A stretch of DNA of 64,000 nucleotides from Shinisaurus crocodilurus. Lineage: Eukaryota; Chordata; Lepidosauria; Squamata; Shinisauridae. Shown one piece after another: positions 22,621-33,492 of this stretch (positions are counted from its first letter, which is position 1; every line of letters starts with the position of its first letter). Under the pieces are notes generated by a model that saw only the letters and a program-made list of their open reading frames with translations, was not told the origin of the DNA and searched no databases. The DNA is taken from contig CM037885.1 of the NCBI GenBank assembly GCA_021292165.1, positions 6,319,042 to 6,383,041 on the forward strand, given 5' to 3'. The position numbers and the translations under genes are program-made.

Positions 22621-22848
22621 TATTATTTATTTATTACATTTATACCCCACCTTTTTTCCTACAAGGAACTCAAGGCGGCTTACATAATCCTCCTCTCCAT
22701 TTTATCCTCACAACAACCCTGTGAGGTAGGTTAGGCTGAGAGTCAATGACTGGCCCAAAGTCACCCAGTGAGTTACATGTCCGAGCGGGGACTAGAACCC
22801 GGATCTTCCGAGTCCCAGTCCAACACTCTAACCACTACGCCACACTGT
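22621..22848 (-). mobile_element. tRNA-headed SINE, full length
   Basis: On the minus strand the head has an A box (TGGCGTAGTGG) and a B box (GGGTTCTAGTCCC), followed by the common body and an A/T-rich tail. The elements are moved by a LINE machinery in trans. Sister copies are at 21278, 32144, 44171, 45806 and, older, 28751 and 44838. Confidence 0.85.
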
Positions 22849-22849
22849 T

Positions 22850-23320
22850 CTACTTGGAGAAGCGAAATCCATCCTATCTCTTTGTCCGCTCTACAGCTAG
22901 AATTATTTTTGCTTATTGGCAGCGAATGAAAATTGTACTCTGCCGGGCAACCTCCTTGAAATCATGGTGGTCGCACAGAAACACTACATGGGATATCATG
23001 CTCTGGATCCGAAGATTAGGCGATGTCCTGATTTCTGTTTATGGAATACTAGGAGAATCTGAGAGTATTGCTTGGTTTTATCTTCTCTGCATAAACTTTC
23101 ACTTTCTGTAACATGGGATTATTTCCTTCTTTTTGAAAAGTATAAATGAATAGTATTGGTCTTACAGAGACAGGGTCATGTCAGGTCATTTGCCTTGTTG
23201 GAGAATAGGAGTAGAAGTTAATTATTACATTTCTATAGCCAAAGCTCTGGGTCGTTCACAAAAATTAAAAACTGTTTGGTCATCTGTGGGGGGGGGGGCA
23301 GGGTTGAGGGGCTATTTCAT
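22850..23320. other. Unassigned DNA, possible conserved non-coding element
   Basis: The repeat-free piece 22860-23110 supports an unbroken frame that begins in the SINE, so the frame has no coding value. A G-tract lies at 23288-23297. Confidence 0.25.
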
Positions 23321-23329
23321 GTCCTAAAA

Positions 23330-23455
23330 GCATGCTATACAATAATTTATTTACTCTTATTTTTATCCTACTTTTCAGACAATTATCTCCCAAAGCAGCT
23401 CACATCAATTCTTCCATTAACAAGTTAACATTTAGCATACTCAAGTCCTGTGTAT
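23330..23455 (-). mobile_element. LINE 3' tail fragment
   Basis: On the minus strand this reads 'gagctgctttgggagataat' and then a tail-like AT run, as in LINE 3' ends of this genome. The family is not certain. Confidence 0.35.
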
Positions 23456-23476
23456 ATACTCACTATTATTCTGCAA

Positions 23477-24186
23477 CAAGGGTCCCCAACATAGCACCCA
23501 CGGGCACCGCACCACCCATAGGCACCTCCAGTGGCACCTACACAGCTCTTTACTCCCTGCCCCCTTAAAAAGAATTAATAAAATTTGTTAAAAAGTTACG
23601 GTGCCTGGTTCTCCTTCCTGTTGCGGATCCTGCCGCTGACCAGCTGTTCAGCGGGCAGGAAGAGAAAGCAAGGCAAAGGGGTTGAGGGGAGAGAAAGAGT
23701 GAGGTAGAGGCTGGGAGCAAGAACAGCAAGATAAAGGCATGAGTGAGAGAGAAAGAGGAAGGCTAGGGATGGGAAAGGGAGAGAAATAGCAAGGAAGGGG
23801 TTTTGGGGAGAGATAGCGAGGCTGGGAGCGGGGAGAGAGCACAAAGGAAAAAAGTCTGTGTAGACCAGTGTTCTCCAACCTTGGGTCCCCAGATGTTTTT
23901 GGCCTACAACTCCCAGCATGCCCCAGCCAGCGGAGAACACTGGTGTAGACGGAAGAATATTGGGAAGCCCAGGAAGCATCTCTTTCCATTTCCCCCTCCC
24001 TCCTAGCTTCTGACCTTGCTATTTCTTCCCACCCACCCACCCCTCTTGACTGGCCAGGCCCCCATGGTAGCCATTATGTGACTAGCCATATCCTCCACGT
24101 GAGCCATTTTGTGGTGGTGCTTCCAGCAGTTTCTCAAATTCCCAGATGTGCCCACAGGTCCAAAAAAGGTTGGGTGGGGACCCCTG
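23477..24186. mobile_element. Non-autonomous hAT, 710 bp, with nested MITE
   Basis: Left end CAAGGGTCCCCAACATAGC and right end GTTGGGTGGGGACCCCTG are imperfect inverted repeats. TTCTGCAA occurs at 23469-23476 and again at 24187-24194, an exact 8-bp duplication, which fits hAT. The interior includes purine-rich tandem-like sequence (23650-23850), and it holds another hAT MITE at 23866-23942. No transposase is present. Confidence 0.9.
23866..23942. mobile_element. Foldback hAT MITE, internally deleted, nested
   Basis: It starts CAGTGTTCTCCAACCTTGGG and ends GGAGAACACTG. It keeps the left arm but has lost most of the right arm. GTGTAGAC flanks it at 23858-23865 and 23943-23950, an exact 8-bp duplication. 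It lies wholly inside the 710-bp hAT, so it inserted later. Confidence 0.93.
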
Positions 24187-24632
24187 TTCTGCAACATAGT
24201 GTGTATACAGGAAACAGTTTTTAAGAGCTGAAAGTTTGGGAGAGGTTTTGCTTTCCGTGATGTATATATATACATTTATTTTGTCCCAATGTCATCTGAG
24301 GTCATGCAGGTTTTGAAACAATGCAAAAACCTGTCAGACCTGTTTTATCAGATGGGATGACTGTGCACACCGTGAGCCGTGGTGCCTGTTTTAAATCACC
24401 TTTGAACTCCAGCCATTGTTACCCACATTGCACATTTAAAGAGTAAGCAAATCTTTTAATTTGCAGAATTTATTCTGAATGCAATTTTTTTAAACATTTG
24501 TAAACAAGTTCTGTAACCAAAGAGGAGCTGAAGCCATCATAGCAGGGCTCTAGGGATCAGGAACAAGGAATTAGACTGGGGATAAGGGCCCCTTCCTCCA
24601 GACCTTTTATGCAGTGCCATCACATTTTACAT

Positions 24633-24767
24633 CAGTGTTCTCCGACCTTGGGTCCCCAGATGTTTTTGGCCTACAACTCCCAGCATGCCCCAGCCAGCTA
24701 CGCTGGCTGGGGCATGCTGGGAGTTGTAGGCCAAAAACATCTGGGGACCCAAGGTCGGAGAACACTG
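24633..24767. mobile_element. Foldback hAT MITE, 135 bp
   Basis: Starts CAGTGTTCTCCGACC and ends with the exact inverse; even the family-variant base (CCGACC/GGTCGG) is matched in both arms. TTTTACAT flanks it at 24625-24632 and 24768-24775. The arms meet at 'ccagctacgctgg'. Its right arm plus downstream flank are duplicated at 25382. Confidence 0.95.
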
Positions 24768-24975
24768 TTTTACATGCTGTAGAAGCCTGGTTCCGGCCCC
24801 AAGGAGTTTACATTTTAAAATCTGACCGTTCGTCAAAAACAGAAGAGTGAGAATGGATGGGAAAGTTGAGGTTAAAAGAAGTGAATGTGAGCAAATGCAG
24901 TTAACACTTATTTAGACTTTGTCAGTCACACAACACGTAATTAATTTATGGAATTTGTGCCACAAGATATGATGA
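24724..24975 (+). repeat. 252-bp direct duplication, first copy
   Basis: The segment from the middle of the right arm of the hAT MITE through its target duplication and into the CR1 fragment is repeated at 25382-25633. I count one mismatch over 252 bases (ggtcgg here, ggttgg there). The copies are 658 bp apart, start to start. Confidence 0.95.
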
Positions 24976-25160
24976 TGGCAGCTAGTTTATTTATTATTTA
25001 TATATTTAATACATTTTTATACCGCCCAATAGCCGAAGCTAGTTTAGAAGGCTTTAAATGGGGGTTTGACAAATTCATGGGGGAATAGCTCTATCGATGG
25101 CAATTAGTCGTGTGATGGCTGTATGGAACCCCATCATTATGCTACCACAGAGGCGGGCAG
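24947..25160 (+). mobile_element. CR1 LINE 3' fragment with 48-bp insertion
   Basis: The plus strand reads 'ggaatttgtgccacaagat', then GATGGCAGCTAGTTT, then (after an insertion) TTTGACAAATTCATGGGGG and 'atggcaattagtcgtgtgatgg', all CR1 3' UTR words. The insertion, 24989-25036, is a reversed LINE tail (ATACCGCCCAATAGCCGA), and AGCTAGTTT flanks it on both sides (24980-24988, 25037-25045). Confidence 0.7.
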
Positions 25161-25381
25161 ACTTCAGGCTTGTGGGATCTACTTTGTTTTTTTTACTGGA
25201 ACCCCACAATCCACCTGGCACAAAGGACACAGGGCCGGTGCTACCATTAGGTCAACTAGGCAGCTGCCTAGGGCACAGGGCTAAAAGGGGCACCAGAAAC
25301 GCCTTGAAAAAAAATACTGCGCTCTCAAGTGGGAAGGGGGGGGCGCTAAATATCTGATCTTGCCTAGGGCACCAAACTGCC
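25161..25381. other. Unassigned repeat-like DNA
   Basis: Contains AGGCAGCTGCCTAGGGC and, further on, GCCTAGGGCACCAAACTGCC, which look like two parts of another squamate repeat. The duplicated segment joins directly after it. Confidence 0.3.
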
Positions 25382-25633
25382 TTGTAGGCCAAAAACATCT
25401 GGGGACCCAAGGTTGGAGAACACTGTTTTACATGCTGTAGAAGCCTGGTTCCGGCCCCAAGGAGTTTACATTTTAAAATCTGACCGTTCGTCAAAAACAG
25501 AAGAGTGAGAATGGATGGGAAAGTTGAGGTTAAAAGAAGTGAATGTGAGCAAATGCAGTTAACACTTATTTAGACTTTGTCAGTCACACAACACGTAATT
25601 AATTTATGGAATTTGTGCCACAAGATATGATGA
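25382..25633 (+). repeat. 252-bp direct duplication, second copy
   Basis: Starts in the middle of a hAT arm without its left half. This shows it was copied from the complete site at 24724 and is not an independent insertion. It ends in the CR1 piece at GATATGATGA. Confidence 0.95.
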
Positions 25634-25861
25634 AAGGACATATACTTAGAATGAAAGCCCAAGAATTTGTTTTGAGTACAATAAGTGAACGGGGACTCCC
25701 AGTCCTTCCACATACAAACCCGCTCCTAGTTACCCCCACTTTTTCTTCATTTCAGCAGTGTAATTTAGGGTGGGTGGGTGTCATTTTGTTACTGCTATTG
25801 TTAAATAATTGGGAGTCAGAAATCCTTGCTGATCTACTGTAAACCATTCAGAGATCTATCG

Positions 25862-26012
25862 GTAGATCTAGATCAACCTTTTGCCTGCGCCTATGCTACT
25901 GACTATAAGTTGCTGGGGAGCAAGCATGGGAGAGGGCTCTTGTCTTCTTCAAGTTCTGCTTATGGGCTTCTTGAAGATACTGGTCGGCCACTGTGGGAAA
26001 CAGGATGCTGAA
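25862..26012 (+). mobile_element. CR1 LINE 3' UTR fragment
   Basis: The words AAGTTGCTGGGGAGCAAGC, GCTTATGGGCTTCTTGAAG and GGCCACTGTGGGAAACAGGA follow the usual order of squamate CR1 3' UTRs. It could be the continuation of the copy at 24947, split by the duplication. Confidence 0.6.
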
Positions 26013-26234
26013 ACTTTGTCTAATTTATTTATTATTTATTTACATTTACATTCATTTGTATTACATTTATTAACCTGCCAGGGTCTCCACTTATGGGCAG
26101 AGGTGAAGACTAGGAGTTAAGCAGGGGATTCAAGATAGAACTTTGCTAATTCCACCTGTATGTTATCCCTGGTCGTAAACGTTTGAAATGTCTTTAAAAT
26201 GAACTCTGGATTTCCCTCATTCCCAATAATGTAA

Positions 26235-26392
26235 GATTCATGTAGAGTTGGAAGGAGCCTCCAAGGCCATCGCGTCCAACCCCCTGCTCAATGCAGGAAA
26301 CTAGATGAGGGGTCTCCCATCCAAGTAATAACCAGGCCTGACCCTGCTTAGCTTTCCACACTCAGACAAGCTGAGCCAGCGTGAGCCAGCAT
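26235..26392 (-). mobile_element. 5S rRNA-headed SINE with CR1-like tail, copy B
   Basis: The minus strand reads head (GAAAGCTAAGCAGGGTCAGG, TACTTGGATGGGAGACC) and then tail (CTGCATTGAGCAGGGGGTTG, CTCCTTCCAACTCTA). The tail end has lost its short tandem repeats. The 5' end has a small repeated 'gtgagccagc' motif. Confidence 0.85.
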
Positions 26393-26399
26393 GTCAGGG

Positions 26400-28690
26400 C
26401 ATTTGGGGCATTTACAGCCTGGGCAGCGTAAGGAGGTGCTTGGAATGGATACAGCTCCCCTATATGGTGGCTGTTCATGGATTTCGGGGGTTGTATTACT
26501 TAACAGAAATTGTTAAGATCTGCTGAACCTTAAGATATACTCTTTACTGTTTGTCTTGCACTGGATTAGGAGGACATTTCTAGTTTGATAGCCAGCGCTT
26601 GATTCAAGTTAGACTTGCATAATTTGGTTACATTACAAGTTTGTAACGGATGCAGACTAGATCATGTGGCATGTTTTATTGAAACAGCTAATCCTGGTAG
26701 AGTAGACAAACTTTAGAATTGCATGAAATTCCTCCTAATCGGCTTCCTCTGTGCTGCAGCTTTGGTGCAGCTTCTGTTTTGTGCTCACCACATACCTTTG
26801 CTCTTTTGAAATCTATTAAGATCTGGAAAATGTTCACAAGCAGGACTTGAAAAATCCCAGGCCCCTGATTGCCCAGGTGTCTAGAAAATTTATGCTGGGA
26901 TATGAAATGTTTATTCAATCCTATGCATTGCTCACTTCTAGTAAACTTTGATACTACTAGGAATTTTTTTGCTCCATGGGATGGAGTCCTCACTTTTTTT
27001 CAGTTCACACAATAAATAAAAGCAAGGCATGTGAGGAGTCATGGTCTGTTGTGTCTTTCTTTACACAGGAGAAATTAATCCTTCTGTTTGTATGCATACC
27101 TGTTTGCTTGAATATCACAAGAGTGAAGAACTTATTCTTGAATATCACCCTAACAAGCACTTGTTACAGTTTGCTTGTGCAAGCAGAACTGAACATTTGT
27201 ATGCTTTGTTGTGGATGTGTGCTTGAATTAAATTAAATTATTTTAATACAGCTTAATTTTTCATTAGCAGCTAACACAAAACACCACTAGATTTTTTTGG
27301 TATGGATTCTGTACCTGGCATTTATAGACAGAAGTTTACTGTACATAGTATGACAATATTGCTGGTGATCATCATTTAATATTTTAAAGTGCCTAGGAAA
27401 TACTAGACACAAGTTTAAAAGGACAGGCCCTGACTACAGGATTGCAATCTAAAATCGCATGTTTTGGGAGCCATGTATAGGATAAGAGCATTTCCAGTGT
27501 TTCTTTGTAAACCCAGCTTCATAGTGGATTTTGTGTTTTCTGAACTACAGATGTCATCTACTGCCATCTCCTGTATTTTGCATTAGAGATGTTTCATAGG
27601 CAGCAAATTCTCACACACTGCTCACATCCCATCCTGCTTGTATGAGAATGTAAACAGTGAAAAGGAAACTTGAAGCCATCTGAAAATGCAGCTTCCTGCC
27701 ATTTTTCCTCTTTTCTTTTTTCCTTAGTAGGGTGCCTGCAAGCTCTGCAGCAGAGTTCAATAAGTGTGTGTATTTATTTCAAATGTAGATATAGTTATAC
27801 ACACACACATTTTTGCTATATAGCATCGATTCTTGTGCCTGGAGCTATAATTTTGAATTGAGACCCTTAAAAAGTTGACTGTGTCTTGTGTTTACCATTT
27901 CCATGGTAGCAGATTGGTGTTGCAAGTATGCTGCAATTTCTCTGCAAGATCTGGTATTTTGAGCACCCTATTAGCATAGTATTTGAGCAGAAAATATGAG
28001 GAGAACCTTGTATCAAACAAGAGCCAATGATCAAACATGTGTGAAGTGCCCACTGCCTTTTTCTTTTTGTGACTACAGTACTTGATACTGATAATATAGA
28101 AAAGCTACCCTGCGAAACCATGGTGGTGGTGCAGTGCTTGTTTTAGACTGGACTGTAGCCGCATAAACATGCACTCACACAGCCCTAATTGCCACTTTGT
28201 TTCTTGAAGCCAACTGCTTTGAAATCTTGTGGATTCTGGTTCAAAAAAAAAGGGGCCAATCCAGCAGCTCTGTGGGCTGTCCAGTTGCTTCTCTACTTCT
28301 GCCCCCCCCCCGGTTGCCATGGAAAGGAAGGAGCAAACAAAGTAGGTGTGATACCAAATTAAAAGTGACCATGGAAGAAGTTGCAAAGGGACAGATGGAA
28401 TGGGTGAAGAGAGCCTGAGTTGGCCCATACTTCTGTTTTACATATCTTAATGTCCCGTTATGCAGCTTCACCTGACAGCCCCTAAGGGTTTGTACATTAA
28501 TCCTTATCCATTTTGTAGATGGTGTCTGCCTGGTATCTGCTTCTAAGTTGAAGTAGTTTCGCTAGAAGTTAGAAGCATTGAATTGGGGGTTCTTCATATG
28601 TTCTAATTTGGCTGCAAGGGGTTTCTTCTCAATAGAGAATCCACAGGTATCTAAACAAGCCTGCAACATGGAAGCAGTTAGGAGACCCAA
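26400..28690. other. Unassigned non-coding DNA
   Basis: No gene or clear element is recognised. Positions 27780-27810 hold an AC-rich run and 28303-28312 a C-tract. The ORFs here are short, on both strands and without family likeness. Confidence 0.3.
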
Positions 28691-28695
28691 TATAG

Positions 28696-28750
28696 CAACC
28701 TTCCCCAACATGGTGCCCTCCAGATATGTTGGACTGTAAGTCCCAGTTGA
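28696..28750. mobile_element. Half of a foldback hAT-type MITE
   Basis: Only the left arm is present (CAACCTTCCCCAACATGGTG, CCTCCAGATATGTTGGACTG). It runs directly into an old SINE at 28751. Confidence 0.5.
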
Positions 28751-28925
28751 TGATGTAGTGGACAGGATGTTGGACTCAGGCCAGTCCCCCTGCTCAGGAT
28801 GACCTTTGTCACTATCTCTCAACCTAACCTACCTCACAAGATTGTGTGGATGAACATTAAGGAAACCCCATATGTACCAACCGGATCCTCTTGGGATGTG
28901 ATACAAATATTTAAATGTGTGTAAG
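28751..28925 (+). mobile_element. tRNA-headed SINE, old copy
   Basis: The plus strand keeps 'tgtagtggacaggatgttggac', ATCTCTCAACCTAACCTACC, TCACAAGATTGTGTGGATGA and a worn end. It is more diverged than the copies at 22621 or 45806. Confidence 0.6.
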
Positions 28926-29105
28926 AGCAAGGCTTACCCAAGAGTATGCCTCTGTATTCCAGTTGCTGGGAATCACTATCTAGAGGGTGCTATTGCGCTG
29001 ATGTCCTGCTTGTGGACTTCTGGTAGGCATTTGGTTGGCCACAGTGGGAACAGGATAGTGAACTAGATGGCCCTTTGGTCTGATCCAGCACAGCTCCTCT
29101 TATGA
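28926..29105 (+). mobile_element. CR1 LINE 3' UTR fragment
   Basis: Ordered CR1 words: GTATGCCTCTGTATTCCAG, GATGTCCTGCTTGTGGACTT, TTGGTTGGCCACAGTGGGAA and CTGATCCAGCACAGCTCCTC. It is the last part of the 3' UTR only. Confidence 0.75.
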
Positions 29106-29538
29106 TGATCTATATTGGCTGCATCAATATTATTTTTTTCCATGACAGCGTGCTTAGGTTGTGTTTTTTGTGGTGGTGGAGCCTAATATGAAGATACTCA
29201 GAGCACTGGATAGAATGACCCACCATAGATTTAAGGATGCACACTCCTTAATATTTGTCCATGTCCCACATCTGGAGCAAGGAGCTCTAGGGGAGCTGTT
29301 AGCCCAGCAAAAGTTCAGAGGAGACTGAAAGCTTCATATACACTCTGCCAGCTCCTCCTCTTCCTGGTCCTCTGCTAGTAGCCCTTTCCTCCTGAGTAGT
29401 CTCCTGGTGATAGAGCTGTCTGTTGGACAGACTGGTGGTCCTCCAGTGGTTCTGCATTTGCCACCAGATCTGCTGCCACCTTTGCTCTGGAGACCCAGGG
29501 AATAAGGGAGGTAAGGCAGGGATTGAGGCAGGGTTTAT
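29106..29538. other. Unassigned non-coding DNA
   Basis: No recognised element. Confidence 0.3.
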
Positions 29539-29708
29539 AGGAACACAAGAAGCTGCCTTATACTGAGTCAGACAGTTGGTCTATCTAGCCCAGTATTGTC
29601 GACACTGACTGGCAGCATCTCTCCATGGTTTCAGATAGGAGTTTTTCCAGCCTTACCTGGTACCTTCTGCATGCAAAACAGGTGCTCTAGCACTGAGCTA
29701 CAGACCCT
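29539..29708 (-). mobile_element. tRNA-Ala-like SINE
   Basis: On the minus strand the head reads TAGCTCAGTGCTAGAGCACC and TTTTGCATGCAGAAGG, close to tRNA-Ala around the A box and anticodon stem. It is followed by a body ending GACTCAGTATAAGGCAGCTT. The B box region is partly deleted (a direct 'ggtaccaggtaagg' join). Second copy at 52856. Confidence 0.75.
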
Positions 29709-29709
29709 T

Positions 29710-30830
29710 AGGATAGGATCAAAAGGGGTTATTTGGGGAGGCGGGGAGGCATCCGGAGGCTGCCTTTAGTCTGCTGCTGCTTCCTCTGGGTCTTCCATGG
29801 GGGCAGGGTTTCAGTGGATTCGAAACCTTCTTCCTCTGAAGAGAGATCTCTGGGGTCCAGGTTGGACACAATCCTGACAACGCTGATCAAGGAGCATGTA
29901 CTCCTTAACGTGCTTTACTCAACCTTTCATACTCAGTCAGGATTGTGTCCTTTAGGGCTTATTCATTTATTACTAAAATTGGTCTTTAGAGTGGTCTGCA
30001 GCTTCATGGACAAAGAAATGTCTGTTACTTTTATTCCGGATTAAAGTATATAAACTTCACCCTAAAATGTGTAAAGAAATAACAATTAGAAATTGGCAAG
30101 TGTGACATGCTATTGGAAAATGCCCAAAACTATAGGCATCCTTCTTGCCTTACAAGTTCACTGTCCTTCAAGGCTTACCAGTAAACACAACTGAATCTAA
30201 AACAAAAATAGATTAATTTAACAAACTGGTCCTGAGAAATGTAGCAAGTTCATATTGTGCTTCATTTTGCGGTTAGTTATTACAGGATATCTAAATGCTA
30301 ACCCACAGTTTTCATTACTGTGCAAAATTCAGTGTTTTTTGTCCACTGAATGACAGTAACCACTAACAACCCTTGTAGTGTGCAAAAAACCTGCAGATTG
30401 TAACTGCAAACATTACCATAAGTGTAATATGAAAGCCACAGAAGGAAATAGACTGTTGGATCCTGAAGGATTCCTGACTTCTCTGGGAGAGTTTCCTGTT
30501 GCTGTGATCAGCAGTCCTGTCGAAGTCTTGGTCAACCCCCTGCAACAAGAAAATGGTTTGAGCGGGTGACATGATCACTCCTAAACACTGGCTTGCCAAA
30601 GCCCATGCTCCTTGTTCCTCTGGGGAGCTGGGAACAGTAAAACAGCAGGGAAAATAGCTAGAGCAGTGGTGGGAGAAGACCTGTGACAAATCTAGCTGAA
30701 TATAAGGCCAGAGCCCATTTTGAGGTCTACTCAATGGCTGTGATGATGATGTTGAAGAAATGTTACTTCTCTTCCATCTCTGCATTGGTGCTGTGTCTCT
30801 AACAGATCTGTTCAGGTGGTGAAAGACCAC
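29710..30830. other. Unassigned non-coding DNA
   Basis: No recognised element. The 155-codon minus-strand frame at 30363-30830 has no recognisable domain and no splice or promoter context, so I do not call it a gene. Confidence 0.3.
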
Positions 30831-30834
30831 TTTA

Positions 30835-31290
30835 CATTTAGGCCCACGAGGAGTGGAAGAAAAGCCCTTGGTGGCCTACTATGACCAGTTGTGCAAGACA
30901 AGTTGCTTGCATCTATTGCGACTTAGACTCCAGTATAAGAGCAGGTTTTATTAATGTGCCCTTGGTTTTTGTTTGACTTATTTTAATGGATATATTTCAG
31001 CTTGTTCAGCCTGAGGGTGTGGACAGGATATTTGGAAGTATGAGGCCGATCACTTGTCTTTTTACCCTCTGGCCCTTCCTGGCTGATTAAGGCATCCAGG
31101 GTAGGTATGACCAGCAGGGTGATGGACATGTTGAATGCTTTCTTGAGAGTGGGATCACTCTAGGGAGGATTCCTTCTCCAGGAACTCAAGGAGGCTCCAC
31201 AGGGAAGATGTGGGACTTCTGCTTGCTGGATTATTCCCATGGGCCAGATTTTTCATATCCCTTCTCTACTAAGTGTCATGCAGGTTTCAG
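30835..31290 (+). mobile_element. L2 LINE, upstream part of the reverse transcriptase region
   Basis: In shifting frames the plus strand gives HLGPRGVEEKPLVAYYDQL (30839-30900), FGSMRPITCL (31030-31060), PSWLIKASR (31075-31100) and MDMLNAFLRV followed by LQELKEAP (31122-31200). This is the order of the segment just before the L2 reverse transcriptase. It is frameshifted and inactive. Confidence 0.55.
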
Positions 31291-31299
31291 CTTACACCT

Positions 31300-32143
31300 A
31301 GGAGTGTTGGACAAACAAATATGTAATGGCTGATAAAATATGAAATATAAAGTCCAGTAGTTGCTCAGATTTGTTTCTGATCCTAGGTGAAACCCAAAGG
31401 TTCCTTAGTAGGCAGAAAAGTAAAGAGAAACAGCAGTTTTTAGATTGCGAAACAGGAGATTAATCTTAGGTTTTTTAAAAAAGGCAATAGAAGCCAAATT
31501 TGGTGGTATTAGTTAGTGGCTGGAGGGAAGGAACCCCTCAAAGAATGAAGTTCTATCTTCAGGCGGTAGAGATTCATCTGATTGTAGAATCCCGCTCATG
31601 CACAGCTAAGTGAGGTGTTTTCCAAGTTACACATAAAGTAAGTCGTGCTGGTCCACAAGAAAAATTCTTTAAAAGCCGTGGTCAGGTAATACCTTTATTA
31701 AGACCAGCCAAATATACACACACACAAATTATACGCTGTTAAAATCTTTTTGTTTTACCACACTTCTGCCTTGTTTTAATTTCTTTTCCCCATTCCGTGG
31801 CTTTATTATTTGGCTACTGACTATTAGTTATCTATCTTTTTTGTTCTATTTGTTTTTATTTGTTATGTTATTTTAATTGATCTCTGAGTTGTGTTTGGAG
31901 ACCTGCTAAGGCTGAAAGGTGCTATATAAATATTTTAGTTTACAGTGTTTCTCTGGAGAAAATCACAGTTACTACAAATTTTGAGCAAGCCTTCAGTTGA
32001 ACACATCAGCCATTATATTTTTACTTTGGGTCATCAAACAGAAAAGATGGAGTTGGCTATCAGCATTTATTTACAGGGGGGGGAAATCAAAATATTCTAT
32101 AGACTTATTCCCAGATATCCAAGGAGGGAGGGATGAGTGCAGT
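31300..32143. other. Unassigned non-coding DNA
   Basis: Positions 31880-31935 resemble a LINE 3' tail (GCTGAAAGGTGCTATATAAA). A short AC run lies at 31717-31727. Confidence 0.3.
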
Positions 32144-32570
32144 TATTTATTTTATTTGTTTTATTTATTTATTTATTATATTTATACCCCACGTTTTTTC
32201 CTGCAAGGAACCCAACGTGCCTTACATAATCCTCATCCTCCTCGCCATTTTATCCTCACAACAGCCCTGTGAGGTAGGTTAGGCTGAGAGTCAGTGACTG
32301 GCCCAAAGTCACCCAGTGAGTTTCATGGCCAAGCAGGGACTAGTGTGGCTTATGCTGGCTCAGCTTGTCTGAGCGTGGAAAGCTAAGCAGGGTCAAGCCT
32401 GGTTATTACTTGGATGGGAGACCTCTCCTCTAGTTTCCTGCATTGAGCAGGGGGTTGGACTCGATAGCCTTGTAGGCTCCTTCCAACTCTGTTATCTATG
32501 AAATCTATGAAACCCAGATCTCCTGAGTCCCAGTCCAACACTCTCACCCAGTCCAACACTCTCACTCAGT
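32144..32570 (-). mobile_element. tRNA-headed SINE, split by a 5S-CR1 SINE
   Basis: Body 32144-32343 and head 32512-32570 together make one minus-strand SINE. It is interrupted between GGGACTAG and AACCCAGATC, the B box region. The head has a local duplication ('cagtccaacactctcac' twice). No target duplication is evident at the interruption. Confidence 0.85.
32344..32511 (+). mobile_element. 5S rRNA-headed SINE with CR1-like tail, copy C (nested)
   Basis: Complete order: TGTGGCTTATGCTGGCTCAG, 5S promoter segment (GGAAAGCTAAGCAGGGTC, TACTTGGATGGGAGACC), CR1-type tail (GGGGGTTGGACTCGATAGCC, TCCTTCCAACTC) and a short ATCTATGAA tandem end. It lies inside the tRNA SINE and is therefore younger. 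Confidence 0.92.
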
Positions 32571-33421
32571 TACTGCCACAAACTCAGGAGGGTCCAAGTA
32601 TTGTATGCCTGAAGCAGAAAATCAAATGGGGACCCCCATGGATGGCAAAAAATACAATAAATAAATAATTGACAACTTGCTGCCCTTTAATAGTACCCAA
32701 AATTTGCTCTATGAAGCAACATGCTGTCTCAGCCTGACTAATGGATAAATAAGCAGGTGTGAAAGAGTGCCATGAGAAGTTCTGTATGATAAAAATAATG
32801 GTGAGTCTGCTTACTTAGTGTCCCCTCACCCAAACTCTAATTAAAAGTCTTTCTTTTTCCAGTTTACAGCATGGCTGCTTGAGAGGGAAATGTTGCTTCC
32901 TGGTTGTAGGGAGAGGGAAAGGTCTTCCCCTCTAGGGTCATTCCATGTAAAATCAACCAATGAATTTACCTGACCATCACCGATTTTGAAAAAACTTGGT
33001 GAACTTGTTGGGTCTGCTGAGAAAATAAGCTGCTCCAAAAATTAGACTTCTGGGACAAAAACTTTTGGAGATATGGCAATCAAAATATGAAGAAACATGT
33101 TAATTTTTGTGTGTTGGACAACATTAAAATTACAGTAATTCCAGTTCTACAGAACCTAGAAAGTTAATCATGGTGTTGATAGAAAGCCTTTGAAATGCTC
33201 TTTCATTTGATATGTAACATAAATGGTTTTTTGGAATAAATATATATTCAAGGTCAAATAGTAAAATTTGACCTTGAATTCTGCAAAAACTAAAAAAAAT
33301 TTCTCCCATGATTTTTCTTTTAGTATTTCATCTGACAGTGCTTAATACATGTACCAATTTTCAAAATGGGGTTCTTAACAGAAAACGAGTTACATCTTTT
33401 GGGGCGCTCTGTGTGTATGTG

Positions 33422-33492
33422 TCATAGTTCATATGAATTGCTATCTCTACATATCTATCATAGTTCATATGAATTGCTATCTCTACATATCT
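33422..33492 (+). repeat. 36-bp tandem duplication
   Basis: Two exact copies of a unit beginning tcatagttcatatgaattgc, inside the DNA transposon. Confidence 0.9.

Noticed and set aside
30363..30830. A 155-codon minus-strand gene
   Set aside because: No domain recognised and flanked by L2 fragments; most likely chance or repeat-derived.
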